Source: an uncultured Acidimicrobiia bacterium (GTDB taxonomy: Bacteria > Actinomycetota > Acidimicrobiia > Spongiisociales > Spongiisociaceae). From it: 64,000 nucleotides of DNA. The stretch lies in contig OY282370.1 of the NCBI GenBank assembly GCA_958295745.1, positions 2,943,244 to 3,007,243 of the forward strand, read 5' to 3'. Positions 59,016 through 64,000 of the stretch are shown piece after piece. The position numbers and the translations under genes are program-made. Under the pieces are notes generated by a model. It did not search any database. It saw nothing but the letters and a program-made list of their open reading frames with translations, and was not told where the DNA came from. How positions within the stretch are numbered: position 1 is the stretch's first letter; each line of letters starts with the position of its first letter.

Positions 59016-61232
59016 TTGCGGGTAGTTGTTGTTTGGCTGTCGGCGGTGGTTTTGGTGTTGGCGGCCGGTGCGGCCGCGAGAGCGGAGGGGTCGTTCGGGG
59101 ACGACGACGGCGGAAGCCACGAACCGGCTATCGATGCTCTGGCAGAGAAAGGAATCCTGGCAGACACCGAATGCGGTGACGACAGTATCTGCCCCGACGA
59201 TCCTTTCCTGCGTTCGGTCATGGGAGTATGGGTCATCAGAGCCCTAGACGAAGCCCCCTCGACCTCGCCCACCAGTTTCACAGATGTGAACCCCGGCGAG
59301 TGGTGGGCGCCGTATGTGGAACGCCTCGCCGAGTTGGAAATCAGCCGGGGCTGCGCCACCGGCCCCCTCCGATACTGCCCCAACCAGCCCGTAACCCGAG
59401 GGCAGATGGCAACCTTCCTGGTCCGTGCCTTCGACCTCGAACCGGGACCCTCAGCCGGGTTCACAGACAGCGCCGCCAGCAGCCACGCCGACAGCATCGA
59501 TGCTCTAGCCGCGGCCGGTGTCACCGCGGGCTGCTCCACCGACCCGCTCCGTTACTGCCCTAGCCGGCCTGTAACCCGGGGGCAGATGGCAACCTTTCTA
59601 GCCAGAGCCCTCAACCTACTTCCCCGAAACAAACCCCAACCAACCCCAACCCCATCCTCTGGGTTCACCGCCATCGCAACCGGCGGCTTCCATTCGTGTG
59701 GGATACGCACCAACCACACCGCCGTCTGCTGGGGCAACAACGACTATGGGCAGACGGACGCACCGGCCGGGGAATTCACCGCCATCGCAACCGGCTGGCA
59801 GCATTCTTGCGGGATACGCACCAACCACACCGCCGTCTGCTGGGGCGTCAACAGCTTTGGGCAGATGGACGCACCGGCCGGGGAATTCACCGCCATCGCA
59901 ACCAGCGACCACCATTCTTGCGGGATACGCACCAACCACACCGCCGTCTGCTGGGGCAAAAACGACTATGGGCAGATGGACGCACCGGCCGGGGAATTCA
60001 CCGCCATCGCAACCGGCAGGGATCATTCTTGCGGGATACGCACCAACCACACCGCCGTCTGCTGGGGCAAAAACGACTATGGGCAGATGGACGCACCGGC
60101 CGGGGAATTCACCGCCATCGCAACCGGCAGGGATCATTCTTGCGGGATACGCACCAACCACACCGCCGTCTGCTGGGGCAAAAACGCGGCTGGGCAGGCG
60201 GACGCACCGGCCGGGGAATTCACCGCCATCGCAACCGGCAGGGATCATTCTTGCGGGATACGCACCAACCACACCGCCGTCTGCTGGGGCGACGACAACA
60301 CCTTAGGGCAGGCGGAGCGGGCGCAGGCGTCCCCGCCGGCCGGGGAATTCACCGCCATCGCAACCAGCGGCGAGCATTCGTGTGGGATACGCACCAACCA
60401 CACCATAGACTGCTGGGGCCGGAACTACGGTGGGCAGGCGGACGCACCGGCCGGGGAATTCACCACCATCGCAACCGGCCTCTGGCATTCGTGTGGGATA
60501 CGCACCAACCACACCATAGACTGCTGGGGCGACAACAGCTGGGGGCAGGCGGACGCACCAGCCGGGGAATTCACCACCATCGCAACCATCGGCGCCCATT
60601 CGTGTGGGATACGCACCAACCACACCATAGACTGCTGGGGCCGGAACTACGGTGGGCAGGCGGACGCACCGGCCGGGGAATTCACCACCATCGCAACCAG
60701 CGGCGCCCATTCGTGTGGGATACGCACCAACCACACCATAGACTGCTGGGGCCGGAACTACGGTGGGCAGGCGGACGCACCGGCCGGGGAATTCACCGCC
60801 ATCGCAACCGGCGAGGATCATTCGTGCGGGATACGCACCAACCACACCGTAGCCTGCTGGGGCGTCAACAGCTTTGGGCAGACGGACGCACCGGCCGGGG
60901 AATTCACCGCCATCGCAACCAGCGGCGCCCATTCGTGCGGGATACGCACCAACCACACCATAGACTGCTGGGGCGCCCCCTACTCTGGGCAGACGAGGAC
61001 GCCGGCCGGGGAATTCACCGCCATCGCAACCAGCGGGAATCATTCGTGCGGGATACGCACCAACCACACCATAGACTGCTGGGGCCGGAACAACTATGGG
61101 AACAACTATGGGCAGGCGGACGCGCCAGCCGGTACGTTTACCGCCATCGCAACCGGCAGCTGGCATTCGTGTGGGATACGCACCGACCGCACCGTGGTTT
61201 GCTGGGGGCCTAGGCGGGTTATAGTGGTTTAG
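59016..61232 (+). CDS. secreted SLH/RCC1-repeat protein 2
   Basis: A 738-residue paralogue of the preceding surface protein. TTG 59016 is preceded by GGAGGT at six bases and starts a textbook signal peptide; an open frame reaches back to 58872. SLH units (about 30-200) are nearly identical to those of protein 1. The array has fourteen repeats, enough for two seven-bladed propellers, with the backbone FTAIATG-x3-HSCGIRTNHT and CWG-x3-YGQ-DAPAGE. NHT sequons are frequent. One repeat carries an insert (LGQAERAQASPPAGE) and another a duplicated NNYG. Confidence 0.87.
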   Translation: MRVVVVWLSAVVLVLAAGAAARAEGSFGDDDGGSHEPAIDALAEKGILADTECGDDSICPDDPFLRSVMGVWVIRALDEAPSTSPTSFTDVNPGEWWAPYVERLAELEISRGCATGPLRYCPNQPVTRGQMATFLVRAFDLEPGPSAGFTDSAASSHADSIDALAAAGVTAGCSTDPLRYCPSRPVTRGQMATFLARALNLLPRNKPQPTPTPSSGFTAIATGGFHSCGIRTNHTAVCWGNNDYGQTDAPAGEFTAIATGWQHSCGIRTNHTAVCWGVNSFGQMDAPAGEFTAIATSDHHSCGIRTNHTAVCWGKNDYGQMDAPAGEFTAIATGRDHSCGIRTNHTAVCWGKNDYGQMDAPAGEFTAIATGRDHSCGIRTNHTAVCWGKNAAGQADAPAGEFTAIATGRDHSCGIRTNHTAVCWGDDNTLGQAERAQASPPAGEFTAIATSGEHSCGIRTNHTIDCWGRNYGGQADAPAGEFTTIATGLWHSCGIRTNHTIDCWGDNSWGQADAPAGEFTTIATIGAHSCGIRTNHTIDCWGRNYGGQADAPAGEFTTIATSGAHSCGIRTNHTIDCWGRNYGGQADAPAGEFTAIATGEDHSCGIRTNHTVACWGVNSFGQTDAPAGEFTAIATSGAHSCGIRTNHTIDCWGAPYSGQTRTPAGEFTAIATSGNHSCGIRTNHTIDCWGRNNYGNNYGQADAPAGTFTAIATGSWHSCGIRTDRTVVCWGPRRVIVV
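59661..61232 (+). repeat. 111-base tandem repeats, 14 units
   Basis: Neighbouring units 3-5 and units 7, 9 and 10 are close to identical in DNA, showing recent unit duplication or conversion. Variation is concentrated in the same two short loops as in the sister arrays. Confidence 0.88.
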
Positions 61233-61358
61233 TTTAGAGGATGCGCGGATAGGTGTTATTGGTGGGGCTCTACTGGTTTCTCCAGTTGATGAGTTGAGGG
61301 CGATGGCGAGGCGTATCTGACGGCGGGGAGGTTGATAGCCCGCCTCAGGAAGGAAGGT
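61233..61358 (+). repeat. intergenic paralogue spacer, copy 2
   Basis: A 126-base unit closely matching the spacers at 58783 and 63873, including TTTAGAGG, TTCTCCAGTTGATGAG and GGGGAGGTTGATAG. Confidence 0.85.
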
Positions 61359-61463
61359 TTGGTGGATTCGATATCGCCTGGAGTTCAGTGTTACGGTCGC
61401 GGTCGGAGGGCCGCAGGAAGGTTGTTTGTTGTGATTGCTGTCAAAAACGCCGGAGGTGTTGGT

Positions 61464-63872
61464 TTGCGGATAGTTGTTGTTTCGCTGTCGGCGGTGGTTC
61501 TGGTGTTGGCGGCCGGTGCGGCCGCGAGAGCGGCGGGGTCGTTCGGGGACGACGACGGCGGGAGTCACGAACCGGCTATCGATGCTCTGGCAGAAGAAGG
61601 AATCCTGGCAGACACCGAATGCGGTGACGACAGTATCTGCCCCGACGATCCTTTCCTGCGTTCGGTCATGGGAGTGTGGGTTATCAGAGCCTTGGACGAA
61701 GCCCCTTCGACCTCGCCCACCAGTTTCACAGACGTGGACGCCGACGAGTGGTGGGCGCCGTTTGTGGAACGCCTGGCCGAGTTGGAAATCACCCGGGGCT
61801 GCGACACCGGCCCCCTCCGGTACTGCCCCGACCGGCCCGTAACCCGAGGAGAGATGGCAACCTTCCTGGTTCGGGCCTTCGACCTCGAGCCGGGACCTTC
61901 GGCCGGGTTCACGGACAGCACCGCCAGCAGCCACGCCAACAGCATCGATGCTCTAGCCGCGGCCGGGGTCACCGCAGGCTGCTCCACCGACCCGCTCCGG
62001 TACTGCCCTGGCAGGCCTGTAACCCGGGGGCAGATGGCAACCTTTCTGGCCAGAGCCCTCGACCTCCTTCCCCGAATCAAACCCCAACCCCAACCCCCAA
62101 CCCCATCCTCCGGGTTCACCGCCATCGCAACCGGCGAGGGGCATTCGTGTGGGATACGCACCAACCACACCGTAGCCTGCTGGGGCGACAACACCTATGG
62201 GCAGGCGGACGCACCAGCCGGGGAATTCACCACCATCGCAACCGGCAGGGATCATTCGTGTGGGATACGCACCAACCACACCGTAGCCTGCTGGGGTGAG
62301 CGGACGTACGCACCGGCCGGGGAATTCACCTCCATCGTAGCCGGCAGATCTCATTCGTGTGGGATACGCACCAACCACACCGTAGCCTGCTGGGGCTGGA
62401 ACGACTATGGGCAGGCGGACGCACCAGCTGGGGGATTCACCGCTGTCGCCGTCGGCGGGGGTCATTCGTGTGGGATACGCACCAACAACACCGTAGCCTG
62501 CTGGGGCCGGAACGGCCATGGGCAGGCTGTGGCGCCAGCCGGGGAATTCACCTCCATCGCCCTCGGCGACGTTCATTCGTGTGGGATACGCACCAACAAC
62601 ACCATAGACTGCTGGGGCTACAACCGATATGGGCAGACGGACGCACCAGCCGGGGAATTCACCACCATCGCAACCGGCAGATGGCATTCGTGTGGGATAC
62701 GCACCAACCACACCGCCGTCTGCTGGGGCCGGAACGACTCTGGGCAGACGGACGCACCAGCCGGGGGATTCACCGCTGTCGCCGTCGGCAGGGAGTATTC
62801 GTGTGGGATACGCACCAACCACACCGCCGTCTGCTGGGGTAACAACGACCATGGGCAGGCGGACGCACCAGCCGGGGAATTTACCGCCATTGCGGCTAGC
62901 ACGTGGCATTCGTGTGGGATACGCACCAACAACACCATTGTCTGCTGGGGCAGCAACGACCATGGGCAGGCGGACGCACCAGCTGGGGGATTCACCGCCA
63001 TTGCGGCTAGCACGTGGCATTCGTGTGGGATACGCACCAACAACACCATTGTCTGCTGGGGCAGCAACTTCAGTGGGCAGACGGATGCGCCGGCTGGGGA
63101 ATTTACCGCCATCGCCGCCAGCGGGGGTCATTCGTGTGGGATACGCACCGACAACACCGTGACCTGCTGGGGTAACAACGACCATGGGCAGGCGGACGCA
63201 CCAGCTGGGGGATTCACCGCCATTGCGGCTAGCACGTGGCATTGGTGTGGGATACGCACCGACAACACCATAGACTGCTGGGGTAACAACGACTGGGGGC
63301 AGGCGGACGCACCGGCCGATACCTTTACCGATGTTGCGGTCGGCGGGGCTGAGTTCTCCCGCAGTCATTCGTGTGGGATACGCACCGACAACACCGTGGC
63401 CTGCTGGGGCGACAACGAATATGGGCAGGCGGACGCACCAGCTGGGGGATTCACCGCCATTGCGGCTAGCACGTGGCATTCGTGTGGGATACGCACCGAC
63501 AACACCGTGGCCTGCTGGGGCAACAACTCAAGGGGGCAGGCGGACGCACCGGACGGGGAATTCACCGCCATCGCAACCCAATTCACGTATTCGTGTGGGA
63601 TACGCACCGACAACACCATAGACTGCTGGGGCCGGGACAACTATGGGCTGGTGGACGCACCGGACGGGGAATTCACCTCCCTCTCCCTCAGGCATGGTTG
63701 GTGTGGGATACGCACCGACAACACCATAGACTGCTGGGGCCGGGACCAATATGGGCTTGGGCCGGCGGACGCACCACCAGCCGGGGAATTCACCTCCCTC
63801 AGTGGTTTGTGCGGGATACGCACCGACAACACCGTGGTCTGCTGGGGGATTAATCGGCTTATAGTGGTTTAG
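61464..63872 (+). CDS. secreted SLH/RCC1-repeat protein 3
   Basis: An 802-residue paralogue, the largest of the three. TTG 61464 has GGAGGT six bases upstream and gives the same signal peptide; the frame is open back to 61332. SLH units match the sisters, with single changes. Sixteen repeats follow; several differ in length (a short unit WGERTYAPAGE, and long ones with GGAEFSRSHS and YGLGPADAPPAGE), so the array is more diverged than its sisters. In the last units NHT is replaced by DNT, showing a gradient along the array. It ends CWGINRLIVV. Confidence 0.87.
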   Translation: MRIVVVSLSAVVLVLAAGAAARAAGSFGDDDGGSHEPAIDALAEEGILADTECGDDSICPDDPFLRSVMGVWVIRALDEAPSTSPTSFTDVDADEWWAPFVERLAELEITRGCDTGPLRYCPDRPVTRGEMATFLVRAFDLEPGPSAGFTDSTASSHANSIDALAAAGVTAGCSTDPLRYCPGRPVTRGQMATFLARALDLLPRIKPQPQPPTPSSGFTAIATGEGHSCGIRTNHTVACWGDNTYGQADAPAGEFTTIATGRDHSCGIRTNHTVACWGERTYAPAGEFTSIVAGRSHSCGIRTNHTVACWGWNDYGQADAPAGGFTAVAVGGGHSCGIRTNNTVACWGRNGHGQAVAPAGEFTSIALGDVHSCGIRTNNTIDCWGYNRYGQTDAPAGEFTTIATGRWHSCGIRTNHTAVCWGRNDSGQTDAPAGGFTAVAVGREYSCGIRTNHTAVCWGNNDHGQADAPAGEFTAIAASTWHSCGIRTNNTIVCWGSNDHGQADAPAGGFTAIAASTWHSCGIRTNNTIVCWGSNFSGQTDAPAGEFTAIAASGGHSCGIRTDNTVTCWGNNDHGQADAPAGGFTAIAASTWHWCGIRTDNTIDCWGNNDWGQADAPADTFTDVAVGGAEFSRSHSCGIRTDNTVACWGDNEYGQADAPAGGFTAIAASTWHSCGIRTDNTVACWGNNSRGQADAPDGEFTAIATQFTYSCGIRTDNTIDCWGRDNYGLVDAPDGEFTSLSLRHGWCGIRTDNTIDCWGRDQYGLGPADAPPAGEFTSLSGLCGIRTDNTVVCWGINRLIVV
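62112..63872 (+). repeat. 111-base tandem repeats, 16 units
   Basis: Units run from FTAIATGEGHSCGIRT to FTSLSGLCGIRT. The segment FTAIAASTWH occurs in four units with almost identical DNA, indicating copying between non-adjacent units. Confidence 0.87.
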
Positions 63873-64000
63873 TTTAGAGGATGCGCGGATAGGTGTTATT
63901 GGTGGGGCTCTACTGGTTTCTCCAGTTGATGAGTCGAGTGCGATGGCGAGAGGGATCTGACGGCGGGGAGGTTGATAGCCAGCCTCGGTAATAGAAAGGT
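63873..64000 (+). repeat. intergenic paralogue spacer, copy 3 (window end)
   Basis: A 128-base stretch matching the two earlier spacers almost to the window end, diverging in the last ~20 bases. Since each earlier copy leads into a family member, a fourth gene is expected beyond the window. Confidence 0.8.

Noticed and set aside
59696..61934. Long alternative frames, both strands, across the RCC1 arrays
   Set aside because: The repeat length is a multiple of three, so a frame lacking a stop in one unit stays open through all; composition is not protein-like.
57912..63872. CRISPR-like array
   Set aside because: Units of 111 bases are in-frame codons of RCC1-like repeats with no short repeat/spacer structure and no cas genes.

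Overview
The window is a high-GC bacterial chromosome segment, most likely from the actinobacterial class Acidimicrobiia. This is an inference from several signs: an S-(hydroxymethyl)mycothiol dehydrogenase next to its MBL-fold partner, an F420-type LLM oxidoreductase, the actinobacterial block uvrA / uvrC-rapZ-pgk-tpiA-gpm-secG, GTG and TTG starts, and secreted proteins with cysteine-bearing SLH domains joined to RCC1-type repeats. Genes are tightly packed and many overlap by 4 bases (ATGA or GTGA).

Layout. 0.2-4.5 kb: uvrA, a small hypothetical gene and a SAM methyltransferase. 4.5-9.8 kb: a betaine-type module made of a BCCT transporter, a ProX/OpuAC lipoprotein and, divergently, a ProX domain fused to a GluR0-like ligand-gated channel with a TVGYGD potassium filter. 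9.9-20.1 kb: a type I restriction-modification island (half-size HsdS, HsdM, HsdS, HsdR, YgjP-like protease). It is interrupted by an AT-rich cassette (about 12.11-14.88 kb) carrying hicA, hicB, a two-domain hsdS and a DUF3644-like HEPN gene, and is followed by a coupled pair of unknown genes. 20.1-28.3 kb: uvrC, rapZ, pgk, tpiA, gpmA, secG, mycothiol-dependent formaldehyde detoxification and tRNA-Leu(GAG). The usual yvcK, whiA and gap are absent between rapZ and pgk, where one copy of a candidate structured RNA lies instead.

28.3-40.2 kb: a lipoprotein, a duplicated pair of ABC permeases with a binding protein but no ATPase, a beta-lactamase-fold hydrolase, a gamma carbonic anhydrase, an AT-richer HEPN-family gene, an FAD oxidase divergent from an alpha/beta hydrolase, a second copy of the candidate RNA with a near-consensus promoter, an amidase and a cupin protein. 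40.4-46.1 kb: a complete Dpp/Opp-type importer whose binding protein carries a long Ala/Glu coiled coil and whose two ATPases show complementary degeneration. 46.2-57 kb: an LLM oxidoreductase, an orphan DNA methyltransferase, a five-gene hydantoinase/MmgE operon on the minus strand and an SDR. 57.2-64 kb: three tandem paralogues encoding SLH plus RCC1-like arrays of 8, 14 and 16 repeats, separated by a ~127-base repeat that appears again at the window end, so the family probably continues.

The observations I rate highest are the ProX-GluR0 channel and its neighbours, the diversified RCC1 gene array with a G12 tract upstream of one member, the specificity-cassette replacement in the type I R-M locus, and the inverted pair of promoter-bearing structured RNA candidates.
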